DNA of 64,000 bases from positions 759,501 to 823,500 of the forward strand of contig NZ_CP062167.1 in the NCBI RefSeq assembly GCF_014844055.1. The letters run 5' to 3'. A program made the translations under genes and the position numbers. The notes beneath the pieces were generated by a model. It had not been told where the DNA came from. It saw only the letters and a program-made list of their open reading frames with translations, and did not search any database. Below, in pieces: positions 17,524-27,333 of the stretch; position 1 is the first letter of the stretch, and each line of letters starts with the position of its first letter. Source of the stretch: Aureimonas sp. OT7 (GTDB taxonomy: Bacteria; Pseudomonadota; Alphaproteobacteria; Rhizobiales; Rhizobiaceae).

Positions 17524-20500
17524 ATGGGCACATTATGGTTTGGGAATAGACAGATCGATACCGTCACTGCTTCGAGCTATGCCGGCACGCAGCCGGGTGA
17601 CCTACCTACAGACGTAACGTCGGTAGGGCCGCGGAGTCATGTGGAGACGATTGCCTCGCGGAAGATTAAGGGCTTTCTAGGCACGATAGACGAGAACGGC
17701 GAATACTACGATCCAGTCCACAAACAGAACCAGAGTCTCTCCCAGCACATCATCGCCGATTATCACGGCCGCTTCCTGATCGAGCTGATTCAGAACGGTC
17801 ACGATGCGCACGACCGAAATCGCCGGGATGGCGAAATATCGGTGCTGCTGGCCAGCGACGAGGGTCATAGCGGAACGCTATACGTCGCCAACAGAGGACA
17901 GCCCTTCCGCCCGAATAACGTCGACGCACTTTGTGAGATGGGGCTTTCCAGCAAGCCGCCGGGGGAGGCCGTCGGGAACAAGGGCCTCGGCTTCCGGAGC
18001 GTGCGTCATGTCACAGACATGCCGCAGGTCTTCTCGCGGCTAGTCGAAGACGCATCAGGTGGCGCGTTCGACGGGTACTGCTTCACGTTTGCACGTGACG
18101 CTGAGCTCGATCCGCTGCTGCCCGATGAGACCACGCGGGCTTTGGCGCGCTCGGACCTACCCGCCTTCTACATCCCGCGCTGGATCGAGGACGTGCCCGA
18201 TGCCGTCGCGGGCTTAGCGAGGAACGGCTTCTCGACGGTGATCCGGCTGCCGATCCGCAACGAGGCGGCCCTTAGCGCGGTCCGCGACGAGATGGTTGGG
18301 CTCGCGCAGGCCGACGCACCTATGCTGCTCTTCCTGCGCCGCATCGGCCAGATCAAGGCCGAGATCGCTGGCGAACGGCTGGCGGATGACGCCTTCTCGC
18401 TCACGCTGACCAGGGAGGAGACGCCGCTGGTCGAGAAGTCTGGGCCTGCCCTCGTCGATTTGGGGGAAAACGGGCGCTTCTGGATCGCGCGCGTCGAGAT
18501 CCCCGAGCTGGAGATGCAGGCCGCAGTGGCCGAAAGCCTCGAGTCAGGCGCGCTCCCGGAGAGCTGGAGGGGTTGGAGGGGCGCAGGCGAGGTCGCGGTG
18601 GCGGTGCCCATCGGCGAGGAGCGTCCGGGATTCAATCCTCGACTGTATACGTTCCTGCCGATGGGGCGTGGCGCGACGTCTCCGTTTCGGGGATACCTGC
18701 ACGGCAGTTTCTTCCCGAGCTCGAACAGGATGAGTCTCGATCCGGCGGTCAAGGTGAACACCCTTGTGCTCGAGCACGCGGTCACGCTAGCTGCGGACAC
18801 GGCGCACTGGCTCGAGGAGCGAGGGTCGAGCGAAAGGGACGCCCCCGTTTCGGCCGTCACGGCGGCAAGAGCGGCGGTGGATCTGTTGGTCTGGAAGACG
18901 CCTGCGAGCCTGCTGCAGGCCGACAAGGACGACGACGGGGACGCCGTCGATCTGGGTGCGGGCATGGCGGCGGCCATTGTCCGACGTTGGTCGGCATCGT
19001 CGCTGGCCGATGCCAAGTTCGTACCATGCCTCGCGGATTGGACCGGTGATCCTCTGACGCGCCCGGAATTCGGTCCCGTCCGCTGGTCCGCGCCCGCTGC
19101 CGCGCGCAGGCCATCGGCCAGCGGCAAGTCCTTCTCGCTGGACGTCATCGCGCGCCATGGCGGATCAGCGTGGGTCGCGCCGCTGTGGCCTGGGCTGGGA
19201 CAGCGCCGGGCAGATTCGCTTGCGGAATTCCTCCGCGTCCACTCTGGGGGCCGCTTCAAGGACCGCTTGTCGCCCGTCGAACGTGCCGAGATCGTGGAGG
19301 GGCTGGCCAAGGCGCTCGCCAAGGCTAAGCGGCCGGACTGGGCTCGCTGGCGCGCCTTCTACGGTGATCTATCGGACTTCATGGAGACCGACGGCGACGC
19401 GCTTGCAGCGCGCGAGATCCTTATCTGCCAGGACGGCAGCCTCCGGGCAGCTAGATCGAGTGCGCCGGTCGTGCAGGCGCCGGGTGGATCTCCCAAGAGG
19501 CGTCGTCGGCGCAGCCCGCTCGAGGCCTCGGTCTTTGTGCCGCCGCGTCGCGGCGAGGCCGAGGAAAGCATAGGCGAGGAGCTCTATCCGCCTGCTCCGG
19601 TCCGCGACTTCTTCGCCTTCCTGCATGATGCGCTGCCCTGGTACGGCGAACTCTCGGACGCGCGTCTTTTCCTGGAGAAGAAGCTCGCACAGCCCTTCGA
19701 GAGCGAGGCACTCCTGACCCGTATCTCCCAGATCGTCGAGCGTGACGAGACGAAGAAGGTCCGGGTCGCCGGCCTGCGCTGGGCATTCACGATCTGGCGG
19801 CGCTCGGTCGCGGTCAAGCGCGCGGTGACGCTGAGTCCGAGTTACCGGCTGTACGTGCCGACCCTCAATGGCGAATTCATCCGCGCCTCGGACGCGGTCT
19901 TCTCGTCGTCGTGGCCGGACCGCACCCTTGGTCACAGGCTGCAGCAGTTCCTCGAACTGGCGCCGAGCGGATCGCGTGACATCAACGAGGTCCGCGCGCG
20001 TCGGATCGCGTCGCCGTCGAACTCGGTTTTTGGTACTAAGCATCTGGAGGAATGGACCGACTTCCTCATCGGGATCGGCGTCCAACGCGGGCTTCAGCCC
20101 CGGTCGGTTAAGCTCGAAAACTATGTGGAGGCCTGGCGCGTCACGAGCTTCGATTTCCTGAAGGATGTCGGCTTTCCGGAAGCCTTCGGTTCATTGCTGA
20201 AGGAGGATATCGCGACCCGTCCTGGATGCAGTCTCGGCCTGCAGACGTCGACCAATTATCAGGTGACTGATCCGCTCTGGTGGCTGCCCGGACAATCCGA
20301 CGTCGGCGAATTCACCGACGACGCCCTGGATGCGTACGCGACGCTCATCGTCGAGTGGATCGGCCGGGTCGAGCACCGGCAGCTCTGGATGGAGGTGCGC
20401 CACCAATACAATTACAGGTCGGACACCCGGAACTGGCCCACGCCGCTTGCGGCGTTCCTGCGATCGGCCGCCTGGGTGCCATGCGAGGAGCCCAGCGCGG

Positions 20501-23148
20501 ATGGATGGAGGCGTCGGCGCTGCAAGGCCGCGGACGTATGGCTCTCGACGGGCTCGGATCGTTATCCACCATTCCTGCGGCGCCCGTCGTTCAAGCTGAT
20601 GCGTGCCCTCGACCGTGTGCCCGAGGCGGTGATCGACCAATTGCGCAGGCGCTCCGAGTTCAGGACGTTCAACGCGAACGAGACCCTTCTCGATCAGCTC
20701 GGGTTCCTGGCGGCACAATTCGCCGAAGGTTGCGTCAGGCGCTTCTACGAACGCGAGCTGGTCAACATCTATAACCGCTGCTGGGTGCGCCTGGCGGACC
20801 AGTACGGCTCGCCGCAGGGGCCGGCTCCTGCGGCAAGGCCTCCGGCCCGGCTTCTCGTGCGTCGACGCGGCGAGCTTGGGTTCGCCAAGGTCGCCGGAAG
20901 CGGAGCGGAGACCGTGTACGTCCGCGACAGCGCGGATTTGATCGCGGCGGGCCTCGTCGAGGCGATCGGCGATCCGCTCATCGACGTGCGCACCAGCGAG
21001 CCTGCCAAGATGGGGACGCTCCTGCAACGGCTATATGAGAAGCAGATCCGCCGGACGTCGGAGCTAGCCTACGCCATCAACGTCGGCGGCGCCCCGCTGG
21101 GGGAACTCCCGCTCGGTCCGCGGCTGGTGGATCAGTGCCCATGGCTTCGCCCGATGCTCGCCGTGGCGCTCGAGGCGTTGGACAGCGTCGATCTTAACCG
21201 CCTACCTGCGGACCGGTCGAGCATCGTCCAATTGCTGGACCGCATCGAGCTCCAGATGAAGGACAGCGTGAGCTTCATGCTCGAAGGCCACAACGTGACG
21301 CCGCCGACGCTCCGTCCAGCCTATACGTTCCAGCGAACCGACGGCGAGCCCCTCGTCATCATCGTGGGCGACGGAGCGTTCAGCTGGTCGCACGTGGAGG
21401 CGGCGCTGCCGGCGATCGGCGACGCGATCCAGCACTCCGCCATCGTGCCGCACATGAAGCTGCTGATCCGCCAGCTCTCGCTCGACGGGATTCCCGTCGA
21501 TGATAGGCCGATCGGGCATGAGGATCTGCTGCGGCTCTGTAGGGCGCTCGACCTCAGCGAACAGGCGAGCGAGGCCGCACGCGACGCACTCGGCGAGCGG
21601 ATCGACCGTCAGCTTCCATGGCTGCGGGCCGTCGTTCATCTGGTCGGTGGGGAGGAGGCGCTGGAGACGTGGCTGGAGGGCGAGCTCGGTGCCGCCGAGG
21701 ACCGCGCAGCCCTTATCGATCTCCTACGCGCCTGCCTGCCCGATGACGCTGTTTCGCCCGAAAGCATCGTTGAGGCGGTCAAGCTGAGCTTCTCGATCGG
21801 CGAGCTGCGGGAGCGGCTGACGCTCGACTTCGCAGCGTTCAACGCGAGCCTTATTGTGACGGGAAGCGTGCCCGACGTCGACCTGGAGGGGCAGACGTCG
21901 CAGCTCGCGTACTTCGTGCAGGACCGTCGCATCGCCATCGGCGATGCGCTCAGGAACATGGTGGCGCCGACGGTTCTCGGATTCGAGCCGGATGAGCGCT
22001 ACAAGGTCGCGCGGGAGGGTTTGTCCGACCTGCGGCCGGATCCAGATTGGCTGCTGCGGTTCCAGCGCGTGCCGGACGAGCTGCTTGAGGAACACGTTGA
22101 GAAATGGCTCTCGGCGAAGGGCGCCCCGCCGATGGGAAGCAACCCGCTCGGGCTCGGGGACGTGGCGGCTGTCCGGGCCGCGAACACAATGGCCGTCAGG
22201 CAGACCGGGCGGACGGCGCAACCGCTCGTACGGGCGTGGGGCATACAGCATGCAGTGCCAATCCATGACCTCTGGCGCGACCTTGAAATGGTGGAATCGG
22301 ACCTGCGCCGGCGGCTCGACGACGCCGGGGCATTCGACTGCAAGGCCTGGAGCGAGGGCGAGATGTTGATTTGGTTCGGCCGGCTTGGGCTCTGGCCGAC
22401 CGGGATGGAGCTGACGCTCGACCGGGAAAGGCTCGGTGTTCCCGGGACGGAGGTCGAGGCCGAGGCGCAGAAGGCGCGCGAAGACCGCGAGCGCCGTGAC
22501 CGGGAGGCGCGGTCGATGCGACTGAATGGCGAGTTGCGCGATCCGCAGGCGGTCGATTGGTTGAAGCTGTCTGAGGAGATCGCGGGCGGGCTTCCGAAGA
22601 GCGTGCTCAATAGGCCGATCGGCACCTTCGCCGATCTTGCTCCTGCACAGGAGGCTCGGAAGCGTCGTTGCGGATCCAGCGGAGGTGGTATTGGTGGCAG
22701 CTACGGTGGGATCCCGCAGGAGAAGAAGGACATGATCGGTCGGCTCGGCGAGCTGACCGTCTACCACTGGCTAAAGGCGCGGCAGCCTGGTCAGGACATC
22801 GACCGCTGCTGGATGTCAGGTAACGCGGCCCTATTCAACGGTCAGGAAGGCAACGATGGGCTCGGTTATGACTTCTGCATCAGCTTCAACAAGCAGATCT
22901 GGTACATTGAGGTGAAGACGAGCACAGACGACCCGTGCCAGTTCGAGCTCGGTGAGACAGAGGTTCGGAAAGCGCGCGATGTTGCTCGCTCAAGGACGGC
23001 CGAGCGTTATGTGATAGCATATGTGGCGAACGTCGGGCAGACGGGTTCGACCACAGTCGATATCCTTCCCAATCCGTTAAGCCCCGATGCCGATGGGTTG
23101 CTGAACATCGCCGGTGACAGCATCCGCTATACTTTCAGACGCCGATGA
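17524..23148 (+). CDS. Giant Hsp90/sacsin-type ATPase with C-terminal DUF3883 nuclease
   Basis: 1874-aa protein. The N-terminus is a GHKL/HATPase fold as in sacsin-like proteins: the N-box region FLIELIQNGHDAHD at ~85, then VANRGQPF and the lid GNKGLGFRSV at ~155. The long middle has no motif I know. The last ~130 residues form a DUF3883 PD-(D/E)xK domain: GRLGELTVYHW, GYDFCIS, then WYIEVKTS with the E-x-K pair. Similar fusions occur in phage-defence islands and are thought to sense a cue through the ATPase and cut nucleic acid. The start is ATG 17524; TTG 17506 is an alternative, and neither has a strong ribosome site. Transcribed alone. Confidence 0.78.
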   Translation: MGTLWFGNRQIDTVTASSYAGTQPGDLPTDVTSVGPRSHVETIASRKIKGFLGTIDENGEYYDPVHKQNQSLSQHIIADYHGRFLIELIQNGHDAHDRNRRDGEISVLLASDEGHSGTLYVANRGQPFRPNNVDALCEMGLSSKPPGEAVGNKGLGFRSVRHVTDMPQVFSRLVEDASGGAFDGYCFTFARDAELDPLLPDETTRALARSDLPAFYIPRWIEDVPDAVAGLARNGFSTVIRLPIRNEAALSAVRDEMVGLAQADAPMLLFLRRIGQIKAEIAGERLADDAFSLTLTREETPLVEKSGPALVDLGENGRFWIARVEIPELEMQAAVAESLESGALPESWRGWRGAGEVAVAVPIGEERPGFNPRLYTFLPMGRGATSPFRGYLHGSFFPSSNRMSLDPAVKVNTLVLEHAVTLAADTAHWLEERGSSERDAPVSAVTAARAAVDLLVWKTPASLLQADKDDDGDAVDLGAGMAAAIVRRWSASSLADAKFVPCLADWTGDPLTRPEFGPVRWSAPAAARRPSASGKSFSLDVIARHGGSAWVAPLWPGLGQRRADSLAEFLRVHSGGRFKDRLSPVERAEIVEGLAKALAKAKRPDWARWRAFYGDLSDFMETDGDALAAREILICQDGSLRAARSSAPVVQAPGGSPKRRRRRSPLEASVFVPPRRGEAEESIGEELYPPAPVRDFFAFLHDALPWYGELSDARLFLEKKLAQPFESEALLTRISQIVERDETKKVRVAGLRWAFTIWRRSVAVKRAVTLSPSYRLYVPTLNGEFIRASDAVFSSSWPDRTLGHRLQQFLELAPSGSRDINEVRARRIASPSNSVFGTKHLEEWTDFLIGIGVQRGLQPRSVKLENYVEAWRVTSFDFLKDVGFPEAFGSLLKEDIATRPGCSLGLQTSTNYQVTDPLWWLPGQSDVGEFTDDALDAYATLIVEWIGRVEHRQLWMEVRHQYNYRSDTRNWPTPLAAFLRSAAWVPCEEPSADGWRRRRCKAADVWLSTGSDRYPPFLRRPSFKLMRALDRVPEAVIDQLRRRSEFRTFNANETLLDQLGFLAAQFAEGCVRRFYERELVNIYNRCWVRLADQYGSPQGPAPAARPPARLLVRRRGELGFAKVAGSGAETVYVRDSADLIAAGLVEAIGDPLIDVRTSEPAKMGTLLQRLYEKQIRRTSELAYAINVGGAPLGELPLGPRLVDQCPWLRPMLAVALEALDSVDLNRLPADRSSIVQLLDRIELQMKDSVSFMLEGHNVTPPTLRPAYTFQRTDGEPLVIIVGDGAFSWSHVEAALPAIGDAIQHSAIVPHMKLLIRQLSLDGIPVDDRPIGHEDLLRLCRALDLSEQASEAARDALGERIDRQLPWLRAVVHLVGGEEALETWLEGELGAAEDRAALIDLLRACLPDDAVSPESIVEAVKLSFSIGELRERLTLDFAAFNASLIVTGSVPDVDLEGQTSQLAYFVQDRRIAIGDALRNMVAPTVLGFEPDERYKVAREGLSDLRPDPDWLLRFQRVPDELLEEHVEKWLSAKGAPPMGSNPLGLGDVAAVRAANTMAVRQTGRTAQPLVRAWGIQHAVPIHDLWRDLEMVESDLRRRLDDAGAFDCKAWSEGEMLIWFGRLGLWPTGMELTLDRERLGVPGTEVEAEAQKAREDRERRDREARSMRLNGELRDPQAVDWLKLSEEIAGGLPKSVLNRPIGTFADLAPAQEARKRRCGSSGGGIGGSYGGIPQEKKDMIGRLGELTVYHWLKARQPGQDIDRCWMSGNAALFNGQEGNDGLGYDFCISFNKQIWYIEVKTSTDDPCQFELGETEVRKARDVARSRTAERYVIAYVANVGQTGSTTVDILPNPLSPDADGLLNIAGDSIRYTFRRR

Positions 23149-23213
23149 CGCCGAGCGTCGTAGACAACCCATGTTAGGCCCGATGGGGCGATAGTCGTCG
23201 GAGGTCGGCGTGG

Positions 23214-23909
23214 ATGGATGAGCAGAGGGCTGGCATGAGCTGCTATTTTCCAGGCTGCAACGAGAAGGGGACCACGAAAGAGCACATACCGCCGCGCTCG
23301 TTCTTTCCCGTGGGCGAGAGGTTGCAACTGCTAACCGTCAAGTCTTGCAAGAAGCACAACAATGATAAGTCAACGAACGACCTATATGTGTTAGCGCAGA
23401 TATGCATGAACGCGTCGCCGAGCAACCGGGCACGAGAGGTGTTTCAGGAGAGGGTAGCACCGCAGCTTTCGCACAATAACGATATGCTCCGACGGATGCT
23501 GCTGAAGGGGGCATTCAAGGTCCGCGGAGGTGTTGCGTACCCTGTGGACCACGCGCGTTTTGACGAGTTCTTCACAGCGCTATCATGTGGCCTGATTTAC
23601 AAGTCGCAGAAGGCTCCTCTGCCGTCCGATTACAAGGTCAGCCATATCTATCACCGATTCATCAGCGACGCAGATGCCGAGCGGCAAGCACTCGAAGCAG
23701 GTATCGACCGCTTTTATGATGGAAAGCCGCTGGATTTCATGTCGTTCGGGAATCCCGACCTACGCAACGAGCGGATCTACACTGTCGAGATCCACGGCCT
23801 TCCCGGCTTCCAAGGAAGCATCACAATCGTTCATAAGTTCTTTGGAGTGTTCAAGGTGACCTCGATGCTCACTCGGTTCGTGAGCCGAAAGGGTGGCGAT
23901 CCTATGTAA
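23214..23909 (+). CDS. HNH-like zinc-finger nuclease-family protein
   Basis: 231-aa protein with an HNH-type finger near the N-terminus: CYFPGC, then TTKEHIPPRSFFP, and CKKHNNDKS. The EHIPP and C..HN spacing is typical of small HNH-like proteins found in defence islands. The remaining ~170 residues are not recognised. ATG 23214 has GGAGG at 23200-23204 (spacing 9), which decides the start over ATG 23235. It lies 65 bp after the giant ATPase on the same strand and may be cotranscribed as a partner. Catalytic activity is unproven. Confidence 0.68.
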   Translation: MDEQRAGMSCYFPGCNEKGTTKEHIPPRSFFPVGERLQLLTVKSCKKHNNDKSTNDLYVLAQICMNASPSNRAREVFQERVAPQLSHNNDMLRRMLLKGAFKVRGGVAYPVDHARFDEFFTALSCGLIYKSQKAPLPSDYKVSHIYHRFISDADAERQALEAGIDRFYDGKPLDFMSFGNPDLRNERIYTVEIHGLPGFQGSITIVHKFFGVFKVTSMLTRFVSRKGGDPM

Positions 23910-23981
23910 CCGGGACGCTGGCCTTGGTCCGCTTCCACGTCCCACTTCAAAGCTGCATTATTGCAAACGGTCCATAGCGTT

Positions 23982-24599
23982 TCATCCCAGGTTGGTGTTT
24001 GCCGGAACGCTCGCTGCGTGAAGGCGCAACACGATCCCTAACGCATCATTTGCAGGAACAAACGCGTGATTGTAGTCGAATGCGTGCCAATCGATTTCTG
24101 TCCGAGCGCCAAGCTGATCTTGATGGATCTTGTCGCGCACGGCTTTTACTCATCGCATCTTGATGTCGAAGTCGAGTGTACCTTGCGGGTCCGCCGCCGC
24201 CACCAAAGAACCAATCCAGTTGTTGGGTGAAATACGTGGAGCCGCAGCTCCATCATCATTTTGGCTACGAAGCCAAAGCGCTGAACCAATACCCTCGCAA
24301 ACAGAGAATACTCCAACGCAGAACTCGAACGTCAGCAACTGACAATACGGCTCAAAAAGCACGGCCCGGTTGGAGATCCGCGTCGCATGCGGCACGATCA
24401 AGGCGGCTTTCATCTCCAGACCCACCAAGATGTGTTTAAGGTTCGAACGGAGACGGCTCGTCACACCGGCATGGAGACCTGCAGGAATGACTGCATTGAG
24501 CCACGGCTCCCAGTCGGTAGAGGTCGAGAGTGTCACGTAACCTGATGGGTTTTCTGGGTACTCTGAAAGGTAAAACACGTTGTTCGCTCCCGCGTACAT
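23982..24599 (-). pseudogene. Hypothetical protein interrupted by in-frame TGA
   Basis: A 206-codon frame from ATG 24599 is interrupted by one TGA at 24150-24152 (after FDIKMR) and then continues in the same frame as VRDKIHQDQLGARTEI, DWHAFDYNHAFVPAND and GIVLR to a stop at 23982. Both parts look like ordinary coding sequence, so the TGA is most simply a nonsense mutation (CGA or TGG to TGA). The first 149 codons (GYVTLSTSTDWEPW, EFCVGVFSVCEGIG) belong to no family I know. No sign of selenocysteine insertion. Confidence 0.6.
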
Positions 24600-24659
24600 G
24601 AATTAGCGGATGTTACGTGCTGTATGCCGCCAGCGAAATAACCCTCTCGGATTGTTCGT

Positions 24660-24777
24660 CAAGAGGGAGGCTCGTGCACGCCCAAATCACACAACACCCG
24701 GATGGGGCGTGCGGTAACGTTGGTCATGGATTTGGACCAAACCTACTGCGTAAAGCTTCTACCTGGAAACCGTCTTT
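24660..24777 (-). pseudogene. Decayed 5' fragment of a gene related to the 451-aa protein at 31454
   Basis: About 56 bp at 24722-24777 are roughly three-quarters identical to the first codons of the gene starting at 31454 (KTVSR then VWSKxMT, with stops and shifts here). Just beyond, TTTTGACGGTTA matches the TTTTGACGGTAC motif beyond the intact copy. No intact frame remains. It is a relic of a second copy. The surrounding 24600-24883 holds no gene. Confidence 0.55.
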
Positions 24778-24883
24778 TGTCGGTTTTGACGGTTAGTGTT
24801 CCCCATGTTCCGCCATTGATCGCCTCACCGGTGCCGATCTCCCGTCCACAACTACACTGTCAATTTTCGGCCCTTTCGAACTG

Positions 24884-27064
24884 TTATCTGTCGAATAACC
24901 CATCGTTACCAGCGCGCTTTCGATCCCAAGCATCTAGCAGCGTCTGAACTGTATTAAGGTCGTCCTGGTTCAGCTTTCCACTTGCCGCGATTTCCTTCAA
25001 TCGAGCCCGAAATGCCTCGGAGTCAATAATCTCGGTATCGTCGCTGATCTGTGCCACCACGGTGACTTTGGAAACACGATCACCGAGGCTTCCAAATCCG
25101 CCCATTCCCATAGACCATGAGCGTCCCGTGAAATCCCGAGCAAGTGCGACAAGGCTAGGATCTTCGAGGATACGCGCGCCCGTCCACTCGCGCACTTCGG
25201 TCGAGTCGCCGCCGAGCAGATCACGCCAACGATAAAGGACATAGACGAGATCCCGGTGGTCAATCAGCGAGCCGTTCGCCGCGGCCGTACGGATCGTATC
25301 CAATGCTAGTTTGCGCACAGGCTCGATGGCGGAGGCTTGCACAAGGCAATCCTCGTCCCGCTTTGGACCTTGCTTCCGTTCCTCCTCATGATCGCCAATG
25401 GCTGATGAAGCAAAATCGACTAGCCAACCGAGGGCCGCATTCTGAATCGCCGCAACGAGGACATTGCTCCGTTCCTCCGGCGTGAAGCGCTCGCGCGTAA
25501 CGCGGCGTAGTAGCCAGTGATAGCGCAGGCTCGTGTTTGCTATTCCGCCAAAGCCGCGCTCGGAATCGACGTCGAGGTCGATCTCATCGTGGATCTCAAA
25601 TAGTGCCCCGAGAAACGCAGTTACTTTGCCTTTGTCGACGCGAGCGGCATGTGTCGTCAGTTCGTCTAGATAGACGGGCACCATCGATTTCCCGTTGCGG
25701 CGAATCGCTTTCGCGGCCGTTCGCATCGTCATCTTGATGAAATCGGCATCGTCAGCCCGCTTTGCCATCTCCTCAATGATCTTTGTCGGGAGTGTTTCGT
25801 CACTCAGGGTGAGGCGGAAATAGGTATCGAAATGAGCCTCGATGCAGACGCGGCGTTCGGCATCCCAATGTGAAATCCAATCGCCGCCGTAGCCCATGTT
25901 TTCGAGCCTAGGGAACAGGCGCTGCAATGCTACCTTTGCTAGATCGTGACGTGACACAGGAACATCATCCAAGAACGGCTCCAGACGATCATCGTGATTC
26001 TGATTGCCGTTATGCTGATTGGAGACACCACACGCCTCCTCTTTTCGGGAGCGTATCGCCCGAAACAAGCCAGGCTCATACAGGCGCAGTGCTTCCAGAG
26101 CGATGAAGTCGGCCAAGCTCACCTCGCCTGCAACGGCGGGCCACGTCACGCTGATCGCATTCTGATATCTGGCCACATGCCGAGGGGTCGCCATGTATGG
26201 AGCCACGATATCGTAGAACAGGTTCATGATGCGGACGATCTGAGCCTCTTCTGGGTCGCCGCAAATCTCCTGGATTGCGGTAAGGACCGCTTGGTTCAAG
26301 TCTGTTTGGAGAGGGGCAGGCACTTCAAATCCCGCTTGGACGATCTTCTCCAAAAAGTGGGGGCCTTCCGAAGGAAACCGCTCCTGCACCGCCTTTTCGG
26401 CCAGATCGCGGTCGAACACCAGCAGGTACATGATATTGGGCAAGCGGCCGACGGACTTCACCAGCCGGAATATCGCTATCGCTTCGTCGGGCGAGAGACG
26501 ATCGATGTCGTCGATCACGACGAGGAATCGACGATCCTCATCGGCAATGATTTTTGCCAGCTTCTGAAATGTCTTCTCGAGAGTATCGCCCTGGGGAAAG
26601 AAAGTGCTCACAAACTTCGAGCCGCCGGTGAACAGGGCTGTCAATGGCGCGCCGCTTGCCAGAGTCACTGCTGCGCCGATAGTCGGTCCGGCTTGAAGCA
26701 GGCGTTGAGTGATGCTGGGGATCAGGTCTCTTACCTTGTCGCCCAGGCTGGTTCGCAACGTTCCATTTAGGCTTTGCAGAAAGGCGAGCGCCAGCGCTTC
26801 TTCACCTCGGTACCACCAGCATTTGAAATCCGAAACCACCAGCTTTTCGCTGCCGGATTGTGCTAGCGCAGCGCGGATGAGGTTGACGACGCTGCTTTTG
26901 CCGGACCCCCACGGCCCATTGAGTGCAATGGTCGTTCCAACTGGCTTTTGCATTCGCATGATGCTCTTCGCGATCGATTCCGCAAAACCGGTCACTCCAT
27001 AGCGGTCATCGTCGGCTGCTTCGATAGGGCTGTCATTGAAATAGCTTCGTTCGGAATCGCTCAT
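24884..27064 (-). CDS. KAP family P-loop NTPase with membrane segments
   Basis: 726 aa from ATG 27064 (MSDSERSYFN); an upstream extension of the frame lacks coding character. Walker A GPWGSGKS is at 50-57. A hydrophobic stretch (GPTIGAAVTLASGAPLTALF) at ~113-135 sits between Walker A and B, as in KAP proteins, which are membrane-anchored. Walker B is FLVVIDDIDRLSPDEA, followed by MYLLVFDRD. Bacterial KAP NTPases are often found in defence contexts and may organise partner proteins at the membrane. No partner on the same strand is obvious: the DUF3883 gene upstream ends 270 bp away. Function unknown. Confidence 0.88.
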   Translation of the reverse strand: MSDSERSYFNDSPIEAADDDRYGVTGFAESIAKSIMRMQKPVGTTIALNGPWGSGKSSVVNLIRAALAQSGSEKLVVSDFKCWWYRGEEALALAFLQSLNGTLRTSLGDKVRDLIPSITQRLLQAGPTIGAAVTLASGAPLTALFTGGSKFVSTFFPQGDTLEKTFQKLAKIIADEDRRFLVVIDDIDRLSPDEAIAIFRLVKSVGRLPNIMYLLVFDRDLAEKAVQERFPSEGPHFLEKIVQAGFEVPAPLQTDLNQAVLTAIQEICGDPEEAQIVRIMNLFYDIVAPYMATPRHVARYQNAISVTWPAVAGEVSLADFIALEALRLYEPGLFRAIRSRKEEACGVSNQHNGNQNHDDRLEPFLDDVPVSRHDLAKVALQRLFPRLENMGYGGDWISHWDAERRVCIEAHFDTYFRLTLSDETLPTKIIEEMAKRADDADFIKMTMRTAAKAIRRNGKSMVPVYLDELTTHAARVDKGKVTAFLGALFEIHDEIDLDVDSERGFGGIANTSLRYHWLLRRVTRERFTPEERSNVLVAAIQNAALGWLVDFASSAIGDHEEERKQGPKRDEDCLVQASAIEPVRKLALDTIRTAAANGSLIDHRDLVYVLYRWRDLLGGDSTEVREWTGARILEDPSLVALARDFTGRSWSMGMGGFGSLGDRVSKVTVVAQISDDTEIIDSEAFRARLKEIAASGKLNQDDLNTVQTLLDAWDRKRAGNDGLFDR

Positions 27065-27333
27065 TGTTTGCCCACTCCCATCCGCTCGCAGCTGCTTACT
27101 CTTCCACGAATAAATGTAGAGACAATGGAAATGAACGTTATTTCCGAACCCTACATGATTTAAACTTACCGATGATTGTCCGCGCTGATCAGAAAACGAT
27201 ATTGCTTCGGCTTCAAGCTCTTCGAACGACAATTTGATGGCTGGGCACAAGACCTTAGTGAGGGCGACATCTGCGAACTGAATTTCAGCTTTGCTAAGTC
27301 GAACGTCGAAAGGTACCCGTCGGGTGCCGGCCT

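Noticed and set aside
18168..19322. 384-aa minus-strand ORF inside the giant ATPase
   Set aside because: Ser/Ala/Arg-rich antisense frame without motifs or a start context; it shadows the GHKL protein.
24150..24152. TGA read as selenocysteine
   Set aside because: No hairpin resembling a SECIS element directly after it and no selenoprotein-like family; a nonsense mutation is simpler.
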